64,000 nt of DNA from Clostridiaceae bacterium (lineage in GTDB: Bacteria; Bacillota; Clostridia; Lachnospirales; Lachnospiraceae): contig CAJTGF010000009.1 of the NCBI GenBank assembly GCA_910575585.1, positions 1 through 64,000 of the forward strand. The letters are read 5' to 3'. The translations under genes and the position numbers were made by a program. The notes beneath the pieces are model-generated. The model saw nothing but the letters and a program-made list of their open reading frames with translations. It searched no databases and was not told where the DNA came from. This document shows, in pieces, positions 8,133 to 16,544 of this stretch (position 1 is its first letter; each line of letters opens with the position of its first letter).

Positions 8133-8477
8133 TTACAAATTAAATATCAAAATACCAAACAGAATAACTCCTAATCCCACCTGCTTCTTTCGCATAATCG
8201 GCTCCTTCAAAAAAAGCAGTCCAAACAACGGCACCCAAAAATATCCTGTAGCCTCAAGAGCAGCTCCCATAGACAGGGGAACAACTCTATACGAAAACGT
8301 TGTCAGCAATGTTGAAAAAAAGAACAACGAATACGCAAAAAACACCCTTAGGTTGAGATATTCCCGCAATACATTTTTATATTTTTGTTCGGCGCTCTTT
8401 TTCAGAATAATCTGAGACACAGATGAAATGGCTGCTGAAATCAAAATCATTCCTATATACATCCTGTTATCTGCCAT
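8133..8477 (-). CDS. EamA/SMR-type small membrane protein (ArnF/ArnE-like)
   Basis: The protein has 114 residues and four predicted membrane helices, with the DMT-superfamily pattern: I-L-K-K-S-A at the end of helix 1, V-V-P-L-S-M-G-A-A-L-E-A in helix 3, and G-V-I-L-F-G-I-L-I-F-N-L at the C terminus. It overlaps the next DMT gene by 11 bp, and both sit between a GtrB-like transferase and a WecE-like aminotransferase. By analogy with ArnE/ArnF the two probably form a heterodimer that flips an undecaprenyl-phosphate sugar. Drug efflux by a small multidrug-resistance pump is the alternative, less likely here. Confidence 0.7.
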   Translation of the reverse strand: MADNRMYIGMILISAAISSVSQIILKKSAEQKYKNVLREYLNLRVFFAYSLFFFSTLLTTFSYRVVPLSMGAALEATGYFWVPLFGLLFLKEPIMRKKQVGLGVILFGILIFNL

Positions 8478-8835
8478 CTGATTTCACCACTATCATAATT
8501 CCTGTCACAATAATCGCAGCACCGACAATCTTTTGAATTGTGATCCTTTCATCAAAAATCAGCAGCCCCCATATCAGCCCCCATATTACTGTAACCGCCC
8601 TGTTGGCATAAGCCGTAACCAATGGAACGCGCTTCAAAATCTGTTGCCACAATACGGCATATATCCCCATATTCAGAAAAATTAGTCCGTAAAAGAAAAA
8701 AAAGGGCAATGAAAATATCTCAGACTGTCCTGCTAACTTAGAGCAAATTCCACATAAGGAATATATCAGCAAAAGCATCTGTAATACTATGTAAGCACCT
8801 GCAGTTTTTATATCTTTGCTATTCTTCCTGCTCAT
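8467..8835 (-). CDS. EamA/SMR-type small membrane protein (ArnE-like)
   Basis: The protein has 122 residues and four membrane helices: L-Q-M-L-L-L-I-Y-S-L-C, F-F-F-F-Y-G-L-I-F-L-N, A-N-R-A-V-T-V-I-W-G-L-I-W-G and a C-terminal helix ending before a short charged tail. The P-L-V-T-A-Y-A-N-R segment is the usual DMT family signature. Translation is probably coupled to wecE (ATGA-type 4-bp overlap) and to the partner gene downstream (11-bp overlap). Likely one half of an undecaprenyl-phosphate-sugar flippase. Confidence 0.7.
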   Translation of the reverse strand: MSRKNSKDIKTAGAYIVLQMLLLIYSLCGICSKLAGQSEIFSLPFFFFYGLIFLNMGIYAVLWQQILKRVPLVTAYANRAVTVIWGLIWGLLIFDERITIQKIVGAAIIVTGIMIVVKSDGR

Positions 8836-9965
8836 TTCACAGTAAAAAAGGCTTTAACTGCCTCAATAATGATTTCCCGGTCTTCTTGTGACATATTGTA
8901 ATACATAGGGAGTCTGACCAACCGCTTAGACTCCGCAGTCGTATGTTCATCTTTCCCGTCAAAATGTCCATACTTTAGTCCTGCCGGTGCGGAGTGGAGC
9001 GGAATATAATGGAAAACACACAGTATTCCGCAACTCTTCATATATTCAATAAGCTCTGTCCTCTCATTGATATCTTCGCACTTTATGTAATACATATGCG
9101 CATTGTGAATACATCCCTCCGGAACCGACGGACATTCTAATCTTCCTGCTCTCTCCAGAGGACGAAATGCTTCATCATAACAGTTCCATGTTGCAAGACG
9201 ATTCTTATTGATCTCCTCTGCGTGCTCTAACTGCGCCCATAAATATGCCGCATTTAATTCAGACGGCAAATAGCTGTCCCCATAATCAACCCAGGTATAT
9301 TTATCAATCTGCCCTCGATAAAATCTAGAACGGTTCGTACCTTTTTCCCGCAGTATTTCAGCCTTCGCGATATATTCCGGTCGATTGATAACAATCGCTC
9401 CTCCTTCTCCCATGGAATAGTTTTTTGTCTCATGAAAAGAATAGCATCCAAAATCACCTATAGTCCCAAGGGCTTTCCCCTTGTATGTACTCATAACTCC
9501 CTGTGCCGCATCCTCCACTACAAACAGGTTATATCGATCTGCTATATCCATAATCGTATCCATTTCACACGAAATCCCGGCATAGTGAACAACACAAATT
9601 ACCTTTGTTTTATTGGTAATAGCTCTTTCTATTTTCGTTTCATCAATATTCATAGTGTCAGGACGAATATCCACAAACACTAATTTATACCCCCCCAGAA
9701 CAAACGCATTAGCCGTGCTGGAAAACGTATAACTTGGCAAAATAACTTCATCGCCGGGCTGACCTCCGCAAAGCAATGCAGCCATATCCAATGCGGCCGA
9801 TCCGCTGGTAGTCAGCAGTACTTCTTCTGCCTGAAATCGTTCCCGAAACCATGCGGTACACTTTTTCGTAAATATACCATCACCGCATATTTTATGAGCC
9901 TCAATCGACTGTTTTATATAATCATACTCTTTTCCGATAAAAGTCGGAACATTAAACCCAATCAT
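8832..9965 (-). CDS. wecE: dTDP-4-amino-4,6-dideoxygalactose transaminase (WecE/RffA-like)
   Basis: The protein has 377 residues, the family's normal length. It is a fold-type I PLP enzyme of the DegT/DnrJ/EryC1 group. WecE hallmarks are L-T-T-S-G-S-A-A-L-D-M-A-A-L-L, G-T-I-G-D-F-G-C-Y-S-F-H-E-T-K-N with the Schiff-base lysine, E-G-G-A, L-R-E-K-G-T-N-R-S-R-F, and S-Y-L-P-S-E-L-N-A-A-Y-L-W-A-Q-L. It should convert a dTDP-4-keto-6-deoxyhexose plus glutamate to the 4-amino sugar in the cytoplasm. The dTDP-sugar supply genes (active RmlA, RmlB) are not in the window. A seven-G tract at 9690-9696 encodes Gly-Gly and is currently in frame. Confidence 0.85.
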   Translation of the reverse strand: MIGFNVPTFIGKEYDYIKQSIEAHKICGDGIFTKKCTAWFRERFQAEEVLLTTSGSAALDMAALLCGGQPGDEVILPSYTFSSTANAFVLGGYKLVFVDIRPDTMNIDETKIERAITNKTKVICVVHYAGISCEMDTIMDIADRYNLFVVEDAAQGVMSTYKGKALGTIGDFGCYSFHETKNYSMGEGGAIVINRPEYIAKAEILREKGTNRSRFYRGQIDKYTWVDYGDSYLPSELNAAYLWAQLEHAEEINKNRLATWNCYDEAFRPLERAGRLECPSVPEGCIHNAHMYYIKCEDINERTELIEYMKSCGILCVFHYIPLHSAPAGLKYGHFDGKDEHTTAESKRLVRLPMYYNMSQEDREIIIEAVKAFFTVK

Positions 9966-9983
9966 TCCTCTTCTCCTTTGCGC

Positions 9984-11996
9984 TCAGCTATACATTGTCA
10001 AAGAAATCCCATGGCACACAAACACGAATATGGTCACAAAAGACAGGTACTTATTGTTAATAAAGTACGGTCTCTTCTCTCTGTCCAGAATACCCTCCAA
10101 AAAGCAATACCCGCATGCATAACTTAAATAGAACAAGTACAGCAGCATTCCCTGTCTCCACTCTAACCTTGCCGCAAGCATAGGTGCTATGGGACCAAAC
10201 AGGGAAATTCCCCAGAACAAAAAATCATGTCTGCAGAAAACCAATTCTCTTGCTTTTCTGTTTAACATTGTAAATGCCGCTGTAGCCAGAAACAGATAGT
10301 TAATTGTACTAAACAGATAGAATTTTGTATTTGCGCTCCACAGTTCATTCGGAAGTGTTATATTAAACTTTATATCCACAAAAGCAAATAATCTTTTTGC
10401 AATAGCAACACATGCGTCTAATGGCTTTTTTGCATAGGCATCGAATCCCTGTGCCATAGTAATCTCTTTTGTATCCAGATACATTGCGTTTTTCCTGATT
10501 GAATGAATCTGATCATCAAAAACCTGTGTAGGATATCCTGTAATCCAGCCACTTAAAGCGGAATCCATGCCTTGTTCTAATAATGTTGTTGTTTTCGTTA
10601 TGTATGCGCCATCTTTATCATAGGCAAACAAACCATAATGTCCCCGCTGGTTGTTTATGTAAATCTGCGGCAGACAAATCAATAAAAAGGCCAGGGAAAA
10701 TGCCACTGCAGCTAAAGTGAATTTATGTATAGACAATTTATCTATATTCTTAAACATCCCCGTATTGCTTTTAAGAGAAGAACTCATAAATACAACTATG
10801 GAAATTATCAGGATTATCATTACACCAATCAAGTAGCTGGTTCTAATTGCCAGCGAAAGGGATAAAAACATGCCGCTCAACATAGCATATCTGATATGGC
10901 CGGTAAGAAAAACCATTACTATAAACAAAGCGCCTGCCAAGTAAAAAGTCATTCCAAATAAATCTCCGTCAATACTAACAAGATTTCCTTTATAAAAAAC
11001 AAAAAAGTTTATGTATGCCAATACAATTTGAATAATATATACTTTTCTGCCGTGGATTACTTCATAAAGTTTTGGCATTACATATCCAAATAAAAACGCA
11101 GATGTTAATGCCGGAAGAGTAAAATAAACAAGGTATGAATCAATATTTAATCTATTTCCAATAAACTGAGCAATAAAACTGGGCAGAAAAACGCCATACC
11201 CGCGAAAACTAGGAATCCTTTTTATGGTTTCTCTGATTATTTCTCCTGTCACTCCCGATTTTGCAAATACACCACCGATCTCCCAATATCCCGGTTGGTC
11301 TCCAAAAGCATTAAAATTTGTAATGCCATGTTTATACCACAAAACATCAAATATATAAGTACATATAAAAACAGCCAGGACAATGCTTCGATAATAATAT
11401 TTACGATCTTGCAAGGTGAAATTAGCAGAATACATTAATTTATAGCAAATCAATAAAACAGCCATTATCAGAGCACTGAATAATCCATATAGAACAGCCC
11501 TGATTCCTATGGATATTAAACTATCTTCATATGGGGTAATCTGTAAATACTCTCCCTCTTCAGAATATAAATCGTAGTTACTTATGACATTATCCACTTC
11601 CATATTAATAGATGCTGAATATGATTGCATCCATATATTAATTCCACCGCTACATGACTTATTTATCGGTATTACGATGGTTCCTCCAACCGTTGACCCA
11701 ATAATAGTATTGTTTGCCGCGCCATCTTCCTGAGACATAAACGACCATTCTCCTGTTTTCTCCATGGATTCAAATGTATTTTTTTCAATTTCCTTCCCAT
11801 CTATAAGATAGATCCACACCTCATGGCCTTTTGATAATTTACCAGGGTCTGTTATCGTAAGTTTTATTTCAGTCTTCGGCAATAATAAATCTGCAATCTT
11901 ATTGATGTGTGTAAAAAAACAACTGCTAATAAGAACTGCAAATAAGACAAGCCATATGTATTTTTTTAGTACAACCCTATATTTCATCAAATTCAT
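9984..11996 (-). CDS. large polytopic membrane protein, probable GT-C-type glycosyltransferase
   Basis: About 670 residues, with an N-terminal membrane helix (near residues 10-30), a roughly 130-residue exported beta-rich stretch, and then about ten membrane helices. The layout fits GT-C enzymes that use lipid-phosphate sugars on the outer face, such as the GtrC-like partner of a GtrB. No catalytic motif can be named with confidence. The chosen start is the ATG at 11996; a GTG two codons upstream overlaps the stop of the preceding gene. The gene is visibly more AT-rich than the acyl-enzyme genes beside it. Confidence 0.55.
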   Translation of the reverse strand: MNLMKYRVVLKKYIWLVLFAVLISSCFFTHINKIADLLLPKTEIKLTITDPGKLSKGHEVWIYLIDGKEIEKNTFESMEKTGEWSFMSQEDGAANNTIIGSTVGGTIVIPINKSCSGGINIWMQSYSASINMEVDNVISNYDLYSEEGEYLQITPYEDSLISIGIRAVLYGLFSALIMAVLLICYKLMYSANFTLQDRKYYYRSIVLAVFICTYIFDVLWYKHGITNFNAFGDQPGYWEIGGVFAKSGVTGEIIRETIKRIPSFRGYGVFLPSFIAQFIGNRLNIDSYLVYFTLPALTSAFLFGYVMPKLYEVIHGRKVYIIQIVLAYINFFVFYKGNLVSIDGDLFGMTFYLAGALFIVMVFLTGHIRYAMLSGMFLSLSLAIRTSYLIGVMIILIISIVVFMSSSLKSNTGMFKNIDKLSIHKFTLAAVAFSLAFLLICLPQIYINNQRGHYGLFAYDKDGAYITKTTTLLEQGMDSALSGWITGYPTQVFDDQIHSIRKNAMYLDTKEITMAQGFDAYAKKPLDACVAIAKRLFAFVDIKFNITLPNELWSANTKFYLFSTINYLFLATAAFTMLNRKARELVFCRHDFLFWGISLFGPIAPMLAARLEWRQGMLLYLFYLSYACGYCFLEGILDREKRPYFINNKYLSFVTIFVFVCHGISLTMYS

Positions 11997-12001
11997 TCTC
12001 A

Positions 12002-12952
12002 CTAATAGACCATCTCCATTCTTATGCGCTCCGCTGCGTCAAAAAACCCTCTGTATTCCTCCGGAGCCCATTTTTCACGGATCCGCTGCTGAACGCCTGA
12101 CGGGCCAACAACAGACGGAACCGAAAGCGCCACATCCCTGACGCCATGCTCTCCCAGAAGAACCGATGATACTGACGCGATTATAGGGCGAAAATTAATA
12201 ACCGCATCTGCAATTTGACATACGCAAGTGGCAATACCATAATGAGTCCGCCCTTTTGCGGCAATGATCTCCGAACCCATATCCCTTGTTCTTTCTGATA
12301 AATCTGTCTTTATTTCATCATCCCATTTAAGCCCCGCATCACAACAGTACTCAGCAACAGGGACCCCTCCAACCGTCACATGGCTCCAGAGGGGAACCTG
12401 TGCCTCTCCATGTTCTCCGACCACATATCCGTTTACAACGCCGGTACTTAATCCCACATAGTCTGCAATGGCGCATACAAAGCGAGAAGAATCAAGGATA
12501 CATCCGGAACCGAACACTATACCGTTTGGAAGGGACATCCACTGCGCCGCTTTAAAAGTTAAGATATCAACCGGATTTGAAATAATAAGGATTACGCCCC
12601 GTGTATAATATGGTTTTATTGAATCTATCACAGACTTCATAATCTTCACATTCTCATTTGTCAGATCAAGCCTTGTCTCCCCCGGCTTTCTCCCCCTTCC
12701 GGCCGTTATGATGATCATGTCGCAATCCACACAATTACTGTAATCCCCGACATACAGATCAGCCGTACCCATGCCGGGAAGCCCATGCCTGATGTCCTTA
12801 GCCTCCCCTTCGGTCTTCTCAACATTAACATCAATAAGAACGATCTGCCGCGCAATATCACGAAGAGCTAATGCATAAGCAATGGAAGAACCCACATAGC
12901 CGGCCCCGATAATCACAACCTTTCGATTTCCTAAAGAATAGTTTCTCTTCAT
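12002..12952 (-). CDS. L-lactate/malate dehydrogenase family enzyme
   Basis: About 316 residues from the ATG at 12952, which follows a GAGG ribosome site; a longer frame begins at 12976. The Rossmann motif is V-V-I-I-G-A-G-Y-V-G-S-S. Active-site segments are K-P-G-E-T-R-L-D-L, I-S-N-P-V-D, L-D-S-S-R-F and G-E-H-G-E-A-Q-V-P with the catalytic histidine. At the specificity position (LDH residue 102, normally Gln in N-Q-K-P-G) this protein has Arg (G-R-K-P-G), as malate dehydrogenases do. It may therefore reduce or oxidise a 2-oxo dicarboxylate or another unusual 2-hydroxy acid. Its place between luxC and a membrane transferase suggests a biosynthetic, not fermentative, role. Confidence 0.8.
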   Translation of the reverse strand: MKRNYSLGNRKVVIIGAGYVGSSIAYALALRDIARQIVLIDVNVEKTEGEAKDIRHGLPGMGTADLYVGDYSNCVDCDMIIITAGRGRKPGETRLDLTNENVKIMKSVIDSIKPYYTRGVILIISNPVDILTFKAAQWMSLPNGIVFGSGCILDSSRFVCAIADYVGLSTGVVNGYVVGEHGEAQVPLWSHVTVGGVPVAEYCCDAGLKWDDEIKTDLSERTRDMGSEIIAAKGRTHYGIATCVCQIADAVINFRPIIASVSSVLLGEHGVRDVALSVPSVVGPSGVQQRIREKWAPEEYRGFFDAAERIRMEMVY

Positions 12953-12959
12953 ATTATCC

Positions 12960-14174
12960 TCATGCCAAAACCACAATTCTGCTCAAAAGAGCCGGAAGAT
13001 CATAACCATCCCAGATAAGGTCAAAATCCATTGTTTTGCCAATGGGCACCACACGGTCAACTCCCTTAATTCCAGACTGTATCAGCGGAAGGACCGCTTT
13101 CCTGTTTCCAATGTAACCAATAGTCTGACATCGCTTATCATCACAAAGGGGGGCAAGGCTCATAATATCCTCACAATCATATTCATAGAAATAGCCGCTG
13201 TTATCCCGATACTCCATAAGAGTCTTTGTAATCTCCGGTACTGATACGCGGACGATCCGATTGTCCCCATGCTCCTCAACCTTAACTCCGGGTACTGCAG
13301 CAGCAATAAGATAAGACTTCGTCAGTTTATTGACTCCCTGGATTGCCTGAAATATATATTTCTGCTGTGCCAGCTTATGCTCCTCATCCCAGAAAATCCT
13401 TTTTGCTTCCTCTATCCGGCTGCCCGTCCAGACCACAAGGCGGGGACTTGTGCAGGCGTTCTGATCTGACAAAAAAGTATCGTTATAGAAATCCTCAGCC
13501 ACATGGGCTTTGTCCTCCATATCCATGTAGATGTCTGAATCAATAATGGCCAAAGAATAGCGGTCAGCAAAGGTGATCTCTCCCGAGCGGGGAGGCAGCG
13601 GGGACTCCCTCAACTCTGCAATGGTCTGATCTCCGCCCCAGACAACGCGCACATCAGCAATAGAACTGAATAAATCATTAATATCCTTGTCTCTCCCATA
13701 GCGGACAAACAGAACATATGGCTTCATATCCTCATACTGCTCCAGCACCTGATTGAATGCATCGATGATAATCCTCACCTGCGGGAAATCCTTAGATGGC
13801 ACCCGGACTATATTCCCATTGCCGGAAAGAAGCCCGGCCGCCATGGAATATGCAAAATTCACAGGAACGTTGGAAGGCGTGATGTGAAAGGCTATGCCTT
13901 TCCCAAGACGCAGTTCTCCATCCTTCCCTTCAAACCGCTCCTTCATCTTCCGTACAGACCCCCTGCGAATCCAAAAACCAAAGGTTACAACATCTGGATA
14001 TGCTTTAGCGTCTTTATTCTTCATAAGTACTTTTGAGACATGATCCAGAAAATCAAGTATGCTGTCATCAAAAGCAATCTTCGCCGGAATATTTAAAAGC
14101 TGTGCGGCAATATCAGCGGAACCAGTCAGATACATTACCCTTCCAAGCACATCAAGCTTCAAATTTGTCTGCAT
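12960..14174 (-). CDS. luxC: LuxC-like acyl-CoA/acyl-protein reductase
   Basis: About 404 residues, taking M-Q-T-N-L-K as the start; the frame is open to 14183. It has the aldehyde-dehydrogenase-like fold of LuxC: I-T-P-S-N-V-P-V-N-F-A-Y-S near residue 100, V-P-S-K-D-F-P, and S-D-Q-N-A-C-T-S-P-R-L, whose cysteine is the expected thioester-forming nucleophile. LuxC reduces an activated acyl group with NADPH to an aldehyde. Its partner LuxE lies immediately upstream, with about a 23-bp overlap. Such LuxE/LuxC pairs occur in polysaccharide clusters without any luciferase. The acyl substrate is presumably made by the ACP-based enzymes of this operon. Confidence 0.8.
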   Translation of the reverse strand: MQTNLKLDVLGRVMYLTGSADIAAQLLNIPAKIAFDDSILDFLDHVSKVLMKNKDAKAYPDVVTFGFWIRRGSVRKMKERFEGKDGELRLGKGIAFHITPSNVPVNFAYSMAAGLLSGNGNIVRVPSKDFPQVRIIIDAFNQVLEQYEDMKPYVLFVRYGRDKDINDLFSSIADVRVVWGGDQTIAELRESPLPPRSGEITFADRYSLAIIDSDIYMDMEDKAHVAEDFYNDTFLSDQNACTSPRLVVWTGSRIEEAKRIFWDEEHKLAQQKYIFQAIQGVNKLTKSYLIAAAVPGVKVEEHGDNRIVRVSVPEITKTLMEYRDNSGYFYEYDCEDIMSLAPLCDDKRCQTIGYIGNRKAVLPLIQSGIKGVDRVVPIGKTMDFDLIWDGYDLPALLSRIVVLA

Positions 14175-15246
14175 ATGTATCACTGCACCCCCTTATCTCA
14201 GCATTCCGAAGCCGGCCGTTAATCTTAAAATACTTACCTTTACGTCCGCATGGACAATCATCAACACCAAGAACTGCCCCTTCGTCCTCTGTTAGCAGAC
14301 TATGGCCAGGGTAGGACTCCGGAATTGCGGAAACCACCTGGATGATGCCAGGCTCACCCATACAGGCCTCCGTAAAGTCCCCAGGCCTGCGTGTGATCAC
14401 ATCGGAAAAGATGCTGGCATGCAGATGTCCGTATTGGCATTCCATATAGATACAGCCGGTCTGCTCAACCATTCCATAGTAATCATGGATATGCTCCAAA
14501 CCGCAGACATCTTTCAGCCGCTCATGAAACTCCTCCCGGCTCACCGCCTGGGACACAAGCTTTTTCCAGCCGCCGCCATGAATAAGGATACCATTAGATA
14601 AGTCAAAGGTTATTCCTTTTTCCTTAAGCCTTAACAACTCCTTATAAAAATGCTGCCAAATCATAAAGGTAAAGCCAAATAATAAGATCCTCTGATCTCC
14701 GTATTTTTTAAGAAATTCCTTTAGCCCATCCACATCCAGCTTCATATCATCATCAAGAGCATATATTTTTTTTGCGCCGAAAACAGAGAATCCAAGGATT
14801 CCAGCGCCGCGGGCCGAGAACATTGCCCTGTTCTTTATGACACCAGGACAGTCAATGATGATCATCGGCATACGGCTTGAGCCTGTAAAATCAGACACGA
14901 TCTTAACCATGGTCTTCTGCTGATTGGAAGATGTCGTTCGATCAAGATAAATTCTGCTTACAGCCTGTCCCGTCGTGCCGGAAGATGTCATGGTCTTTAC
15001 CACATCTTCTGATACAACAGACTTCAATTCCAGTTCTTTAAACAGCCGCACTGGGAGAAACGGAAGCTCCTTATAAGACTTAATCTTTTCTATATTAAAA
15101 TTGACCGCCCCAAGCATCCGTGCATACTCCGGGCAATTTTTCTGGTGAAGCTTTGTCAGCTTTGTAAGTCTATCTGTCAGCAGCTTCTCCTTTTCATCCG
15201 CATCCAGTGAATACGGGGGAATATTGATCATTTCTTCATAGGTCAT
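14152..15246 (-). CDS. luxE: LuxE-like acyl-protein synthetase
   Basis: The protein has 364 residues, of the LuxE/PaaK adenylate-forming family. It carries T-S-S-G-T-T-G-Q near residue 88 (ATP-binding loop), G-I-L-I-H-G-G-G-W-K-K, Y-Y-G-M-V-E-Q-T-G and a C-terminal C-P-C-G-R-K-G-K-Y-F-K-I-N-G-R-L. It activates a carboxylic acid as acyl-AMP and passes the acyl group to itself or to LuxC. It is upstream of and overlaps luxC, and follows a GNAT acyltransferase. In this operon the acid probably comes from the thioesterase or the NeuB/LDH-type enzymes. Confidence 0.8.
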   Translation of the reverse strand: MTYEEMINIPPYSLDADEKEKLLTDRLTKLTKLHQKNCPEYARMLGAVNFNIEKIKSYKELPFLPVRLFKELELKSVVSEDVVKTMTSSGTTGQAVSRIYLDRTTSSNQQKTMVKIVSDFTGSSRMPMIIIDCPGVIKNRAMFSARGAGILGFSVFGAKKIYALDDDMKLDVDGLKEFLKKYGDQRILLFGFTFMIWQHFYKELLRLKEKGITFDLSNGILIHGGGWKKLVSQAVSREEFHERLKDVCGLEHIHDYYGMVEQTGCIYMECQYGHLHASIFSDVITRRPGDFTEACMGEPGIIQVVSAIPESYPGHSLLTEDEGAVLGVDDCPCGRKGKYFKINGRLRNAEIRGCSDTYADKFEA

Positions 15247-15267
15247 AACACATTCCTCACAAAACAG

Positions 15268-15810
15268 TCATCGATATATCATCTTCACCAGTTTTTCCCT
15301 TGCCGGCGCATAAAGGTCCTTTGTCAAAGAAAGAAATATAACTCTGCGTCCCCGCTCTTCATCGTATACCGGTTCTTCAAATTTCCAGCCGAAATATCTG
15401 GCAAACTTTAACGCGGAATCATTATTCTCATCGACATCACCCAAAATCTTGGTCATATGCAGATGTTCAAACCCCCAGTCAATAATCAGCATCTGAATCT
15501 CAAAACTTTGAAACGCGTTCCCAACACCGATCAATCTGCTGGAAAATCCACACGTTCCCTCAACATCGCACATTCCAATTGTTCCTACTGGTTTACCATT
15601 TTTGTCTTCAGCTATGAAAAACCAGTCTCCCTCCCTGCTTTGCTGTTTCCTGATCCAATTAGCCTGTTTTTCCACATCGCCGTCTATATTATGAAAAAAA
15701 CGGCCGCTGCTTTTAGGATTTAAACGCATATCCATTGTCGCCTGAGCATCTTCCGGTTCAACTGCCCGCAATGTGACGTATCTGCCCTGGATTCTCTTAT
15801 CATATTTCAT
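15268..15810 (-). CDS. GNAT N-acetyltransferase (RimJ/RimL-like)
   Basis: The protein has 180 residues. It starts G-R-Y-V-T-L-R-A-V-E-P-E-D-A-Q-A-T-M-D-M-R, the normal opening of RimJ/RimL GNATs. It then shows K-P-V-G-T-I-G-M-C-D and a helix followed by M-T-K-I-L-G-D-V-D-E-N-N-D-S-A-L-K-F-A-R-Y-F-G-W. Start and stop overlap the thioesterase gene by 4 bp, so it is translationally coupled. Likely substrate is an amino group on a sugar or on the acyl product. Confidence 0.7.
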   Translation of the reverse strand: MKYDKRIQGRYVTLRAVEPEDAQATMDMRLNPKSSGRFFHNIDGDVEKQANWIRKQQSREGDWFFIAEDKNGKPVGTIGMCDVEGTCGFSSRLIGVGNAFQSFEIQMLIIDWGFEHLHMTKILGDVDENNDSALKFARYFGWKFEEPVYDEERGRRVIFLSLTKDLYAPAREKLVKMIYR

Positions 15811-16544
15811 AAGGCTTCTCCTGTCTTAACTCTCTTATACTGACTAATAATCATATCAGCCATATTATGATAATATGTTTCAATAAAAAAATGAGAGCCG
15901 GTATATTCAATAAACTCACATTTTCCTACGAAATATTCAGTCCATCCAGCCATCTCCTCATATGGCGTATCCTCCTGAGAATAGAATACTGTGGCTGGAA
16001 TCTCAGTCTTAAAATAAACAGACTCAAAGTCATAGTCTGCTATCATTTGATAATCAGCTTTAAAAATCGGAAGATATACGCGCCAGAAGCTTTTATTTTC
16101 AAACAGTCTCCGGTCTATCCCTCCAAAATCAATCGTTCTCTCTTTAACCCAGTCATCTATACTGTCAGCCGGTATACTCCGCAATGCTTTTATCGGATGC
16201 GGCTGATGTGCCGACAGAAAAACCCCCCATGGTTTTCTGCATCCATGATCCGCTGCAATTCTCATAAGCACATCAAACATAGCAATGCTCCCCATGGAGT
16301 ATCCCATCATGGAATACTCCATATCGGGATTTTCATTAAGAGTGTTTATGATTTGAGGATATAAGTCACTGGTCAATTCGTCAAAACTATGACATAATGG
16401 TTCTTTCATCCTCATTCCATGACCGGAATACTCTAATTTGACAAACTTCACATTATCACCGCATGCGCTTTCGATGTTATTATAGAAATCAGCCGTTCCT
16501 CCGGCAAACGGAAAACAAAACAGCAAAAATTTATTATCTCTCAT
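15807..16544 (-). CDS. type II thioesterase (GrsT-like, alpha/beta hydrolase)
   Basis: The protein has 245 residues, the usual size for type II thioesterases. It starts L-F-C-F-P-F-A-G-G-T-A-D-F-Y and has Y-S-G-H-G-M-R-M near residue 40, the nucleophile elbow G-Y-S-M-G (Ser83) and a late G-S-H-F-F-I-E catalytic histidine. Such enzymes release or edit acyl groups on carrier proteins. It overlaps the AMP-ligase gene by 11 bp and follows the ACP gene, so its substrate is probably an acyl-ACP of this operon. A run of six C on the plus strand (in H-P-I-K context) is in frame. Confidence 0.8.
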   Translation of the reverse strand: MRDNKFLLFCFPFAGGTADFYNNIESACGDNVKFVKLEYSGHGMRMKEPLCHSFDELTSDLYPQIINTLNENPDMEYSMMGYSMGSIAMFDVLMRIAADHGCRKPWGVFLSAHQPHPIKALRSIPADSIDDWVKERTIDFGGIDRRLFENKSFWRVYLPIFKADYQMIADYDFESVYFKTEIPATVFYSQEDTPYEEMAGWTEYFVGKCEFIEYTGSHFFIETYYHNMADMIISQYKRVKTGEAL

